From assembly GCA_949752735.1 (NCBI GenBank), contig OX457042.1:35229289-35293288 (forward strand): a DNA stretch of 64,000 bases. Direction: 5' to 3'. A program made the position numbers and the translations under genes. Below are positions 43,289 through 54,555 of the stretch, one piece after another. Under the pieces are notes generated by a model that saw nothing but the letters and a program-made list of their open reading frames with translations, was not told the DNA's origin and ran no database searches. Each line of letters opens with the position of its first letter. Position 1 is the first letter of the stretch. Source of the stretch: Lumbricus terrestris (taxonomy: Eukaryota; Annelida; Clitellata; Crassiclitellata; Lumbricidae).

Positions 43289-44397
43289 GTGAGAATGCAT
43301 TCACCAACATCGTCGTGATTGTAATTCCAATCGTTGGAATGATCACCGTAATCTGCGTTATCGTTGCAATTCTCGTCTGGAAACGTACAAGTCTTTTCCA
43401 GCCGTCCGTGCGCAATCCTTCAAGTGACGAAAGAAGCCAACAAGTGACGGTGGCTGTGGACGGAACCTCCAAGCAGAATGATAACATCGACGATGATGTA
43501 CACTACGAACAGTTGTCTGAAATTGTCGGTGTGACCAAAGATTACGTTGCAACGACAAATTCCGCACCAGTTTACTCGTCATTGAACAAAGATTCCGTAG
43601 CAGTTTACACGCCATTGGACAAAGATTCCGTAGCAGTTTACACGCCATTGGACAAATATTACGTAGCAGTTTACACGCCATTGGACAAATATTACGCAGC
43701 AGTTCACACGCCATTGGACAAATATTACGCAGCAGTTCACACGCCATTGGACAAAGATTCCGTAGCAGTTTACACGCCATTGGACAAAGATTCCGTAGCA
43801 GTTTACACGCCATTGGACAAATATTACGCAGCAGTTCACACGCCATTGGACAAAGATTCCGTAGCAGTTTACACGCCATTGGACAAAGACTCCGCAGCAG
43901 TTTACACGCCATTGGACAAATATTACGTAGCAGTTCACACGCCATTGGACAAAGATTACGCAGCAGTTCACACGCCATTGAACAAAGATTACGCAGCAGT
44001 TCACACGCCATTGGACAAAGATTCCGTAGCAGTTTACACGCCATTGGACAAAGATTACGCAGCAGTTCACACGCCATTGGACAAAGATTCCGTAGCAGTT
44101 TACACGCCATTGGACAAAGACTCCGCAGCAGTTTACACGCCATTGGACAAATATTACGTAGCAGTTCACACGCCATTGGACAAAGATTACGCAGCAGTTC
44201 ACACGCCATTGGACAAAGATTACGCAGCAGTTCACACGCCATTGGACAAAGATTCCGTAGCAGTTTACACGCCATTGGACAAAGATTACGCAGCAGTTCA
44301 CACGCCATTGGACAAAGATTACGCAGCAGTTTACACGCCATTGGACAAAGATTACGCAGCAGTTAACACGCCATTGAACAAAGTTGGACAGTTATAA
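43289..44397 (+). CDS. Kringle gene B, transmembrane exon with 24 tyrosine repeats
   Basis: A 1109-bp terminal exon has acceptor AATTCTAG, phase 1, stop TAA. It begins GENAFTNIVVIVIPIVGMIT and VICVIVAILVWKR, one membrane helix with a basic stop-transfer. The membrane-proximal tail has HYEQL and PVYSSL. Twenty-four tandem 11-residue units then fill 43591-44382, of the form DSVAVYTPLDK, YYVAVYTPLDK or DYAAVHTPLDK, followed by VGQL. Twelve units carry YTPL; the others carry Tyr in a YAAV or YVAV context, so every unit keeps a tyrosine. Adjacent YTPL units have YxxL-x7-YxxL spacing, as in ITAMs. This suggests a signalling tail for SH2 proteins or an endocytic YxxΦ array. Long antisense frames here (327 and 240 codons) are repeat shadows. 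Confidence 0.85.
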
Positions 44398-44960
44398 GCC
44401 TTGCACTGAAATCGCCTAAGCTCTGTTTGACTTGTACGTCATGTTGAATTCACGCAGCGATTATGCCAATATCGGTTGAGGTAGTATTATTTAAGCGCTT
44501 TTCTGCTTGCACTCACAATATTACAATTATTATAATTAACCCAGTAGTTGTGAACTGAGTTGGTCTACAAACGGGCCATTCAGCTGAGAACCTTAAATGT
44601 GTCGCTGATGGAAACATGTCAGAAGAATATAGGTCCTATAGGCCAACCGCAGAAGAATTGCTATCTCGGGCATTGAGGACGCTCTTTCAGGATCTTGACT
44701 TTTTCGATCACTGCCTTCGTCAACTCCAGCTACTTCTTCGTAAAGAAAAGTATTTATTTTACAAAGAGAAAGACAATTCTTTCATGCAGTCTATTGTCAA
44801 ATCTAAACTGTTGATGAGTAGTTTTGCCGCTAATCAATGAATAGCTATTTATTTTCAGTAATGAATGTATGTCGGTATAGCATCATCCTTTCATGGTCTA
44901 TTTCAAGCATGTATGTAGCCTAATCGCTGAATACATGTGATGCATGTGGGTGTTCAGCTG
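44398..44960 (+). other. Gene B 3' untranslated region with poly(A) signal
   Basis: AATAAA occurs at about 44956 in the context GCTGCAAATAAAGGTTAC, paralogous to the gene A signal at about 19090. A 74-codon open frame at 44616-44840 (MSEEYRSYRPTAEELLSRAL) has no recognisable domain, though part of it is echoed after gene A. I leave it as 3' UTR or a possible small ORF. Confidence 0.5.
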
Positions 44961-46409
44961 CAAATAAAGGTTACTTCCTTAGTCCTTACTTAAGCATTTT
45001 AAGCAGGTTGCTCTGGCGAAGGTTATCCCTGTTAAATGCATTATAAGACGAGCAGGGTCTAGGTCATACGATCAGTATAGAGAAACGTGTGTATGTTTAA
45101 TTTGTTTAATGTAGGCTGAGTTATCTTGTCATTTCATCTGTTTCTCTTTTTGGCCTCGTGGCCTCTGTCAGGCGGGCAGAGCTAAAGGGTTGGAAAATGT
45201 CCGGTTATTAAAACGTTTGCTCTATTAGGCTATAATTGATTATGCCCTATAATTTCGTCACAGTCTAATCTACTTAAGTAATTGTGTTCTTGAAGCTCAA
45301 TTTCACCAGACGCTTCTATTTCAGGATCCGAGTAAAATTGCATCAAAATGTGCCTAAGAACTGCATGCTTAAGATTGTGACTCTACGGTCAATATGCTAA
45401 TAATTAATTATCATTTCGTACAGCTTTCCAAACGAATTTCTTTTCTTGGTTTCCAAGGAGGATTTCTGACTACGCTAAACAACTTGATAGGCCTAGGCCT
45501 ATATATTCACTTTACCAATCCAGTGGCGGCTCTAGACTTTTCCAACGGGAGCCATGCTGCCATGGTGGGACTGTGAAACCTTACGGAGCGATCAGAGGGT
45601 TGTCTAGCTTCGTCAAAACTGAGAGCGTGATAAGAGATGTGTGTTGGTTGCGTAAGGAATTTGAACTTTTTGCGTCAGCAGCCTCAAGTTAAGAAAAAAG
45701 TTCGGAACAGAGTCAGTTTATTGAAGTAAAAGATTATAAACTGCAAACATCACATGCGATTCTGATTACCGTAAGTGCTAGTTTTCGACCGTCATATACA
45801 TGTACCTATAGGTCCTATAGGGTCAGCCTTGTCTAGAAAAGCATCCATGGTCGACTTTGCATTCAACTGACAGTATTTCTAAACTGTTTAAACGTCAAAA
45901 CTGAGAGCGTGATAAGAGTTGGATGTGCATGAAGTTATAGACAGAGTGCTTAGTAGATACTGTGCTCATCTATAGGTGAATCCAAGGTGCATTCTTCAAA
46001 TCACCGATGTGATGAAACATATGCTGCACAATGTCAAGGGTACGTCTATTTAATAGAATAACTTAGAATTCAACATCATTTGATTGCGGAGTATCAGGAT
46101 GCGGTTATTATCGAATCGGTCTGAGAAATGAGAAACATTTGCAGTGTCAAACATCTCCAACCAGTCTGTCCCCAAAATTGCATTAATACTAATTAAAGTT
46201 TTCTATCTCTTCACTGTCTAAAGTTCTCTCAGCGCATTGCAAACCTTAATTTCGTAGACATCCTGTACAGTCTTCTTACATTCTACGGTTAGGACCATAG
46301 TAGATGCAATCGTCGCCCAGTTACTATTCCTCGTACTTTCTTCCTGTAACTGTTCATGTATTGCAGGCTGTCTATTCAATTGGTATAGTTAAGATTAGGG
46401 AGGCCTATT
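44961..46409. other. Intergenic stretch between genes B and C, mostly unassigned
   Basis: A transposon-like terminus CAGTGGCGGCTCTAGA is seen at 45523, and GTCAAAACTGAGAGCGTGAT occurs twice (45614 and 45895). A double octamer TAGGCCTAGGCCTA lies at 45486. No gene recognised. Confidence 0.5.
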
Positions 46410-46530
46410 CTATAATCTGAGTTCCTGTAAATTGTTTTAACTGCATAAATGTACACTGTAACCGGTTGTGGTCTGTCAACCGGACTGTTCATTAAACGAA
46501 AGTTATTATAACTAAGTCCAACTAAGTACA
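46410..46530 (+). mobile_element. SINE tail fragment
   Basis: AAATTGTTTTAACTGCATAA, GTACACTGTAACCGGTTG and CTGTCAACCGGACTG match the tail of the SINE at 5940-6655. The tRNA head is missing. Confidence 0.6.
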
Positions 46531-46867
46531 GTTCACTCAAGGTGCTATAAAAAATACCGTGCACCAACTCTGTGGAGCCATTTCTCAACAGATATCCGAC
46601 ACGTGGGTCCTCCTCCTCCATCTGTTCATGGATTCATATATCGTCCACGCATACCCGAGTCGGACTCGATCGACGACTATGTCAAAAACTTCCGGAAGTC
46701 AAAAAAGTTCAGAGTTTCATACACGGGCATCACGAGATTCTATTCGTCTATGACTTTCTGTCTCTTTCAGGCTGTCTGTGTCGACTCTCCATCTATACAT
46801 GCATGTCTATGTGTCTGCCAGTCTATGTCTGCCTCTGTCGGTCTATCTACATGTATATCTGCATATG

Positions 46868-46879
46868 GCTGTCGGTTTA

Positions 46880-46910
<31 letters not shown>

Positions 46911-46925
46911 GTCTGTCTGTCTGTA
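46868..46925. repeat. Tetranucleotide repeat (CTGT)n
   Basis: A short CTGT tract. The remaining sequence to 47663 holds AT dinucleotide tracts at about 47410-47470 and no gene that I recognise. Confidence 0.9.
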
Positions 46926-47663
46926 TTTAACAATAGTCAGTGACGAACATATTGCGGTAGCGCACAGCAGGCAGCAATGCGGAAGTAAACTTGACGGCTC
47001 CCTCTAAAAATGGCGGACGGCAATGGCTGGGGCCAACCCACTTTCGAGTCAGTCGCACATTCCGACAGCTGAAGCTGGGGCCGACGTACTTCTTTTTATT
47101 TATAATGTGGTACAAGGTTGAAGGTGACTCAATTCCCATCTTCGCGGGAACTAGGATTTGCACTTTCACCACACCCGGAGATAAGTGCCGTATAGGCTTA
47201 CACGACCGTATTTAAGGCCGAATTTAGTATATGCATATTATATATATACACATAAGTACAGCACACATAATATTTATGCACACATATAGGTTCATATAAA
47301 CACGCAAACATGAGGCACACGCCCATCTGTCCTGATAACAAAATACAGTAAGTGGTAAGCTAGAACAGTTTTAGCTACTGCATGTGTTTTGGCATTTTTG
47401 GGCAGATATTTTTTATATATATATTATATATATATATGGCGAATGGGCAGATATATATATATATATAAAATATATATGATGAATGGTCAATGCAAGTCAT
47501 TCATCATATATTATACTTAGACATCACTGTCGAAGCTGGTAAGTGGGTTAGCCTATAGGTCCGATAACTTCTGAACACATGATTTCCATCTAAACGCTGG
47601 AGGTCCAGAAGTCTTGCGTCTCTGTTAGAAGGCAAATTGTTTGGAGTCAGCAAAAGTTAAACG

Positions 47664-47705
47664 ATGAAGGCTGTAGGCTAATCGTCTTTTATTTCAATGC
47701 GTTGG
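47664..47705 (+). pseudogene. Kringle gene C, frameshifted signal-peptide exon
   Basis: ATGAAGGCTGTAGGCTAATC aligns with the gene B signal exon at 24399, and both end at TTGG/GTGAG or CTGG/GTGAG. This copy is 42 bp rather than 37. The extra five bases form part of TAGGCTA and create a stop five codons in. Without them it would encode a hydrophobic leader like gene B's. Either gene C uses another start or it is inactive. Confidence 0.6.
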
Positions 47706-47869
47706 GTGAGTTTTTTGCGACAGTTATATTTTTAGACTACAACTGCCCTCCATCGCCATAATGATAGCTTCATTTAAAACAAAATTCTTATAAGATTACT
47801 TGGCTTTCATTTCTTAGTATGGTTTACAGTGTTCGATTCATGTGAATCACTACGGTTTCGAACCACAGA

Positions 47870-48374
47870 CATTAACGACAAACGCATTAAGTGAGTTTTG
47901 TACGACAATCATATTTTCAGAATGACAATCACCATCTTGCGATAATTTTTCGTGAGGTTAACTATCTTTTAGTTGAAGTCTAATTAAAAACTGAATTACA
48001 GCAAAATGAAGAATGTAGGCCTATTTTTGCTTAAGCATCTGTGCAGCAACTAGACACCAATTGAAGTGGTTATGCAGTGGCTGTCAATTAACGGAATCGA
48101 ACCACGGACATTGACATGACGAATTCTCAGTCACCACAATGTAGACTAGCCTAGCCTAGCCTTTCCACTTTTCCAGCATACCAACAAGGAACCTATAAAG
48201 GACCAATATTCTCAAAATGGACGTAAAATTTATGTTCTATTTATTGTATTTATTTATTGTATTTATGTATGTATTTAATATCCATATGAATATAATTTAA
48301 TGCCATAGAATATGCTGTCAGTCGCCCAGATTGATTCAGATTGTGACTCTCTATGCGTCTTTTATCTGTTTTAG
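47870..48374. repeat. Gene C intron block paralogous to gene B intron
   Basis: GAACCACGGACATTGACATG and CTGTGCAGCAACTAGACACC occur here and at about 24590-24680. The gene C copy has a TAGGCCTA at 48016 that the gene B copy lacks. Confidence 0.75.
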
Positions 48375-48431
48375 AGACGATGTTAGTGTTAACACAAACA
48401 CGACGACCTTTTCCCAGTGTTTTTCCACCAG
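48375..48431 (+). CDS. Kringle gene C, small pre-kringle exon
   Basis: A 57-bp exon has acceptor GTTTTAG and donor ACCAG/GTAAAATT, phase 1-1. It reads TMLVLTQTRRPFPSVFPP, very close to the gene B exon at 25776. It is intact even though the preceding signal exon is frameshifted. Confidence 0.62.
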
Positions 48432-48650
48432 GTAAAATTGCATACGTCTTTACAGGCAGTAACTTTTAGACCCAATAAACTTTCCATAATCGTTAATTTG
48501 TATAAACCTATGTGTAATCGTGCATTTAAGTGTGAAAACCGATTACATATCATATCATATTAATATGTAGGATTGTAGGTAGTTATGTATTTCAAATAAA
48601 AGTTTTTATTGGCCTAATAATTATCGAGATTAGCCCTCTGCTTTGTTTAG

Positions 48651-48905
48651 ACTGTAGACTGACAGAGGCTGGACGCGACTATGCAGGACCTCTGAATGTA
48701 ACACGCTCTGGTCTTACATGTCAGAATTGGAATTCAGACAAACCTCACTCCAACAGCTTCAAAGATTCGACGCTCTATCCCGAAGGCAGCGCTGTGGCTG
48801 CTGGCAGCAAATGTCGAAATCCGGACTTGGACCACCATGTGGGAGTCTGGTGCTATACCACTGACCCATACAAAAGATGGGAGCTCTGTGAAGTGGACTT
48901 TTGTG
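48651..48905 (+). CDS. Kringle gene C, kringle exon C1
   Basis: A 255-bp exon has acceptor TTGTTTAG and donor TGTG/GTAAGC, phase 1-1. Six cysteines are kept: DCRL, TCQNWNSDKPH, SKCRNPDLDHH, VWCYTTDPYKRW, LCEV and DFCG. The usual NKCRNPD is SKCRNPD here. The intron just before it reads almost like the one before the gene B kringle (GAGATTAGCC, then CTCTGCTTTG). Confidence 0.86.
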
Positions 48906-49118
48906 GTAAGCAAATTCCTCAAACAATGATCAAACAGTAAATCTACCAATCATGATTCTTCAAATCAACCGACCGGTGAGCCGTCCAAAAATTGCAATCA
49001 TTGAACTATTAGCCAGCTAAGCATTCTGTTACAGTACCGGTAGGCTATTAGAAGTAAATCATCAGCAAGCCATTTCCAGAGCCTTTGTAAAGTAAAATAA
49101 GTAATTAAACTACATATA

Positions 49119-50133
49119 CACCGTGAGGCATAAAAAACAAAGCCCCTAGAAAAATTGTTATAATTTTAACAATATTCAAGCAATGTCAATGAAATTCAGG
49201 AAATTTATTGCTAAATGGCAGGCAATGTAAACAGATTTTCAGTTTGTACTCAAACAGTCCGCCTTTAGCTTCTACGCATGCGCGAAGTCGCTTGCGCCAT
49301 TCACGCACCGCCGAGTCAATAATTCGCTGGTCAAGATCGTTCCAGGCTTGCACGATGCGCTTATGAAGAACCTTCAACATCACAGACTTTTGTTTTGTAC
49401 ACCATTTCCTGCATGCATCCCCATATTTTATAATCGACGGGATTCAGATCTGGGCTGTTAGGGGCCATGTTGCTGGAGAGAGATATATTGCAGCCGACCG
49501 CCTTTTACGCACACGTCCGACGTTTAGCAAATCCCTGACGGAGCCAGTCGGTGTTTCTTCTCTGGGGCGCACGTCAATTCACTTTGTTAAACCGGGAGTA
49601 AAAATCAACGGCCAACACTACAGAGATGTTTTACTCATGGAAGGCCTTCTACCTGAAACTCGATAACTCTGAATTTTGACTTTTCCAGCAAGGTGTTACT
49701 CTAGCGCACGGAGCTCGAGAAACGGTTGCACTTCTGACGAATGAAACTCCTGACTTCATAATTCCTGCACTATGAGTCTGTGGCCCCTAACAGCCATGAG
49801 AATCCCGTCGATTATAATATAGGCCTAGGGGGAACGCAGGAAATGGTGTACAAAACAAAGGTCCGTGATGTTGAAGATCTTCGTAAGCGAATCGTGAAAG
49901 CTTGGAACGATCTTGCTTGAACAGCGAATTTATTGACTAGGCGGTGCGTGAATGGCGCAAGCGACTTCGCGCATGCGTAGAAGCTAAAGGCGGACAGTCT
50001 GAGTACAAATTGATAGTCTTTTTACATTGCCTGCTGTTTAGCTATAGTTTACCCGAATTTCATTGACATTGCCTGAATATTGTTAAAATTATAACAATTT
50101 TTCTAGGGGCTTTGTTTTTTATGCCTCACGGTG
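49119..50133. mobile_element. Foldback element made from two Tc1/mariner ends
   Basis: Termini CACCGTGAGGCATAAAAAAC and GTTTTTTATGCCTCACGGTG are flanked by TA. Inverted arms of about 350 bp (49119-49470 and 49790-50133) each encode the same transposase C-terminus, such as NDLDQRIIDSAVREWRKRLR, on opposite strands. A head-to-head duplication of one end is the simplest reading. Confidence 0.8.
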
Positions 50134-50361
50134 TATATATAATTCTCTATTAGACTTTTAGACTACCAGCAACCGCACAGAACCGAGAACTTGGAATTTT
50201 GGATGCTGAATGCATACCAAAGTTAGAGTATTCGATAGCTAACGAAAATAATAATCATATTGTAACATTTATAGTTTGTAAGCAAATTATACTGGATTTT
50301 ATGAAGAAAATGTTTAAGTGGCCTTCGTATACAACTTGCATATAAGTATGTATCTATTTAG

Positions 50362-50622
50362 ATGTAGACTGTAGGCTGACCAAGGCAGGACGCGAGTATG
50401 CAGGACCTCTGAATATAACACACTCTGGTCTAACATGTCAGAATTGGAGTTCCGACCAACCTCACTTCAACCACTTCAAAGATTCGACGCTCTTCCCCGA
50501 GGGAAACGCTGTAGCTGCTGGTAACAAATGTCGAAATCCGGAAAAAGACCACAGCGAGGGAGTCTGGTGTTACACCACTGACCCAAACAGAAGATGGGAA
50601 CTCTGCGACGTGGACCCTTGCA
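50362..50622 (+). CDS. Kringle gene C, kringle exon C2
   Basis: A 261-bp exon has acceptor CTATTTAG and donor TGCA/GTAGGT, phase 1-1. It reads DCRLTKAGREYAGPLNITHS, then TCQNWSSDQPHFNHF, NKCRNPEKDHSEG, VWCYTTDPNRRWELC and ends DPC. All six cysteines are intact. A second in-phase acceptor (GTAG) lies 6 bp inside. This is the last kringle seen in the window; two linker exons follow. Confidence 0.87.
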
Positions 50623-52787
50623 GTAGGTAAACTCTGTCAGTCAGGCAATTTAAAATTATTCAATCAATAGCCTAATCTTTGTATACAATCAACCTCTCAT
50701 CTGAAAATCACCCTTTAAAAGTCGTTTATATTCGTCCATTCAATCAGATAGCTTTGACTCGTCACTCCTCCAGGCGATCCATTGGACTCCATTTTCTGCA
50801 AATATTAAATTAAGAGTAAAACTAGTGTCAGACTTCGTGAGAATAATGACAATGGCGAAAATGTTCAGATCAACTTGGAGTAGAACATCCTTAATATGTT
50901 CCTCGGTTTGTCACTTTCTGGTGGGTCCACTTTTCGTCAGGTCACCAGAGGCTGCTACTCGCAAAGGACCTACGTGGCACTATGCTGCTCAATCCAGAAG
51001 TTTTGGTTAATAATTATGTCGGCCCCTCTAACGCGAGCCATCTTATGCAGGAACTGCTGCTTGCAATCCTTAGCCTTCCTCTTCCGTGTATCTGAAACAC
51101 CTGCAAACCAGATGATGATGATGATTCTCTGCCCGAAGGCAGGTTCATTGGCTTTGCGCCCCTGGGGTTGAGATGAGTGAGGTGGTTTCCAGTTGCCTTC
51201 CCCACAGACAATGATGGGTAAGCAACTTGACCAAGGTCGCTCCACAGGAGCTTGCGCCCCTGCGTCCCACACGTGCTAGCCCGAGATAATTTTTATCTAA
51301 ATCTCTGCAAAGCAGCTTATTTGATAATGCTTCCAAACGTCTGAGTCGGGCCTTACAAATTAGTCATTGCAATCATAAATACAATGATTACGATCATGCT
51401 GAATTACTTATGTCAATCGCAGCCTATGCAATCATTTCTCTGGACTAGACTATCATTGATGAAGATTATGATGCTATACGAATTGTTGTATTAGTAATAA
51501 TATTACTATGTAGACGGCTATATTATACCCGATTTGCTTTTTCGCACATTAAGACTGCAGCAACCAATTAGTTTAGTCTGTCCACATAATCTCGGCTGCA
51601 GATCGACCTAGGCGTTAGATGCAAGGATCAGTTACGCTTAGTGTGAAGAGGCAGAGGGCAAGCTCTTCTCAGACTCCGCATAATAGGCTACACCCCACCA
51701 CCATTCAGCGAAAAGTTCTTCTACATAGGAGATTTCTCGGTTATTGTGGCTAGAGAGTATTGCAGAAACCAGAATGTCAGTCGAAATGATGGAATCAAGT
51801 ATTTTTGCCAACGACCCAAACATTGAGTGTATATATATTATATTCGCTTGATGGTAACAAAAACTGATAGACACACCACTATCAGGTACAAACAGCAGTT
51901 TATCAAATACAATATAATACCTATAGAATGTCTTTAGCCTTGACTGGTTGGATTTGTCTTTGGATGAGAGCACAATTTAAATGACATAAATTACAAAAAG
52001 AATAATAGAGTGGGAATAATATTGTCTCACAACAGTTTTGCAGCAAGTATGAAAAGCATTGAAATCTCACGGACTGAACGCCCACATGTAGGTTTTTGCA
52101 GGATCGCGTTATGTTAGGCAAATAGTTCTATGAAGCAGGTAGGCCTACCTATAACAAGCTTATATGTAGGCCTACCTGGAGGCTGCAGCATGGACCTCGA
52201 TAACTTTTTGATATAATTTCAATAAAACACTTGGTTATAGTTAAATTTATAATTCACAATCCGCAATATTGTCACTAATCTCATTTTATAATATTATATC
52301 GTCATCTCCACAAAAATAGTTCCTGAGCCTAGGCCTTATTATAAAAGACCCCAATGATATCATACCAAATGCACAGTTACGTAGGCTACACCGATTCATT
52401 TTATTTGTCTTAAACGAAGTAAACTTAGCTCTAATATTATTGTCGAAACTTATTTCAGCCTAGCAACAACGTTAGATGTTCAAAATATAGCTAGCGTACA
52501 ATATAAAACATTACTACAAATATTTGCAGATGAACTCCACAATCATGTCGTAGGCAGCCTATTAACCAATAATTTTCTACACCGTAAGAGGGTGATGGAT
52601 TGCAAATGTTCCAACTGGGGGACTTAATGCAGGGTTAATGAAGCCCATATTGGGATGTTGTCAAAAAATGTTTTCACTTTATCTTCAACTATTTACATTG
52701 TTGTTGGATAATATTTATGATGCCTTATTTCGATAAACAATGAGTAGGGCGTACCGGTAACAGTTTCTTAAAATGATCATTCTCTAG
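50623..52787. other. Gene C intron, including a block shared with gene B and one repeat insertion
   Basis: 50690-51110 and 51305-51430 parallel gene B's 26810-27250 and 27620-27720. Between them, 51105-51305 is an insertion starting GATGATGATGATTCTCTGCC and containing GAGGTGGTTTCCAGTTGCC, probably a SINE-like repeat. From 51430 to 52650 I recognise no exon. Confidence 0.55.
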
Positions 52788-52937
52788 ATATCACATCGTT
52801 AGTTTTCCCAACGAAGTCACAGACATCGACAACTTTGAGCCAAACATCATCAACTCAGAATCGAACCTTCACTCGGAGAACAGCACAGTTTTCTACCAGC
52901 GCAACAGATATCTTCAATATCTGTTGCGCCAGGTGTA
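52788..52937 (+). pseudogene. Kringle gene C, linker exon with altered 3' end
   Basis: From acceptor CTCTAG it reads ITSLVFPTKSQTSTTLSQTS, then STQNRTFTRRTAQFSTSATD, matching the linker exons at 40611 and 54424. The 3' end has been replaced by a perfect 13-bp hairpin (52899-52929). The conserved phase-1 donor is gone; the available AG/GTGTAC is phase 2. The exon probably cannot be spliced in frame. Confidence 0.55.
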
Positions 52938-54423
52938 CCAGTTGGTAATTCTATTTGACGCACACATTTTTAATCAGTGTAGTCATACGTTCTCTTTCCG
53001 TTACGGTATAAAAACCCTCTGTGTACGGAGAGTACAGAAGTTGAGCAAATGCATTGGAGTGGACAGCATCGTGAAGGTGGTTACCAGTGACTCCTCTGGA
53101 GACAGGACTCGCAGAGCATAGAAAGATTGCATAGTCTATCTTTGATGCAGATTTATTGATAAGCGAGGAAAATCTGAGTCTCGCAGTGAGTTTATTTCAA
53201 GGAATTTTTAGAACCACGGTCCACACCACCCCTCTTTCCCTTGCCATCTTCCATTGTAAATTACTCCGAGTCAGGTAACTTGCTTGAAATTGCTACTTTT
53301 TAAAAAACTCTTTTAACTGCACAAAATTGTTTCTACAACTGCCCTAATCTCTTTAGAACAGCACATTTTGGTGTAAAACTGCAGGCCAGAAAAGTCATGA
53401 ATGTTAGCCTGCTTCTTGGATCAGTTGATATAATTTACCCATCCTTGCACCTATCCCTGCAATTGACAGCCCTCATGCTCTGAAGCGCGGTCAACTGATA
53501 AAGGTTTTACGGGACTAGCCCGAATTAACCCTTTGGAGGTGAGGTGACGATTTGTAACGCCAGAGTTGAGGTGGGGTTTGACAAACCCCAATACATACTT
53601 TTATTTTCAAGCCGCGATATCAAATGGAAAATACTAAGTTGAGTTAAACTATTCTTCTATTATCAATAATCAACTAAACAGACGATTACCACGAACAAAA
53701 TTTCTGTTTTCAATCCTTATTAGATGGCTAGAAGGTGAACCCATTCAATGTGTACTTAACCCATGCAAGTTTGGGTCCTCATGTGCAACATTATCAAGTG
53801 CACGAATAATCATATTATATATATATTTTTAATACAACATAAAATGTTTTAGCCATCATTGTCGTCAGCCTTCTCAATACCAACACAGAATTGACGTGTT
53901 CAAGGCACACTCGCATTGCAAATCATGGCTCATAAAATCAACATGTATAATTTTTTCTACGAAAAAATGCAATTTCCTTTAAATATGCAACAAAATAAAA
54001 AAAACTGTTCGTTCAAATTACCTGAAATTGTGGTAAAGTGTCCGTATTTCATATTCACAAAGGTAGAAAAAAATAATTAGAACTGGCTCCATGTTTTCCG
54101 CTAAAAATTTAAAGTAGAATGCCTCTGGGGTGTGTCACACTCCACCTCACCTCCAACGGGTTAAGGAATAGATTGCGATTTCTAGACCATATTGCTATGT
54201 GGTCGAGTTCTGCGAGGCGGTTTCACGTAAAAATTGTTAGTCAGTTAGCCCGTTGTTATCTTATTTTTAGGATGCAGCGGGGTCTATCTTTAAAGCTTTG
54301 TTCGCTGTCTAGAACGTTCGATGGTCGGAGACTATTGTGGTCGTTGGCGATTTAGAGGGCTGTATTGGCGCGACTTTTTCAGTAAACTTTTGATTGCAAT
54401 TGATCTGATTAATCGTTTTCTAG
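52938..54423. other. Gene C intron, nothing clearly recognised
   Basis: 53160-53420 has ACTGCACA-type wording similar to the flanks of the hAT element near 22540 and 23850. Otherwise there is no exon or transposon end that I can support. Confidence 0.45.
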
Positions 54424-54555
54424 ATTTTACATCGACAGTTTTCCAAACGAGTCCACAGAAATCGATAACTTCGAAACAAACATCACTAGCTCAAACACAA
54501 GCCTCTACTAGGAGAACCACACCCGCTTCTACCATGGACACTCGCCTCTTCAGTG
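54424..54555 (+). CDS. Kringle gene C, Ser/Thr-rich linker exon
   Basis: A 132-bp exon (phase 1-1) has acceptor TTTTCTAG and donor AGTG/GTAAGA. It reads FTSTVFQTSPQKSITSKQTS, then LAQTQASTRRTTPASTMDTR and LFS. Length, phase and the ending TTPASTMDT are the same as in gene B's linker exon. A transmembrane exon should follow, but none is visible before 64000, so gene C is either cut by the window end or incomplete. Confidence 0.7.

Noticed and set aside
43358..44341. Antisense open frames of 327 and 240 codons opposite the tyrosine-repeat exon
   Set aside because: A 33-bp period without stops keeps several frames open at once. The plus frame has a splice acceptor, a membrane helix shared with gene A and a sensible stop; the antisense frames have only repeats.
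48375..54555. Gene C as a plasminogen-like protease
   Set aside because: Kringles alone do not indicate a protease. No trypsin-type exon (His, Asp or Ser motifs) was seen anywhere in the window.
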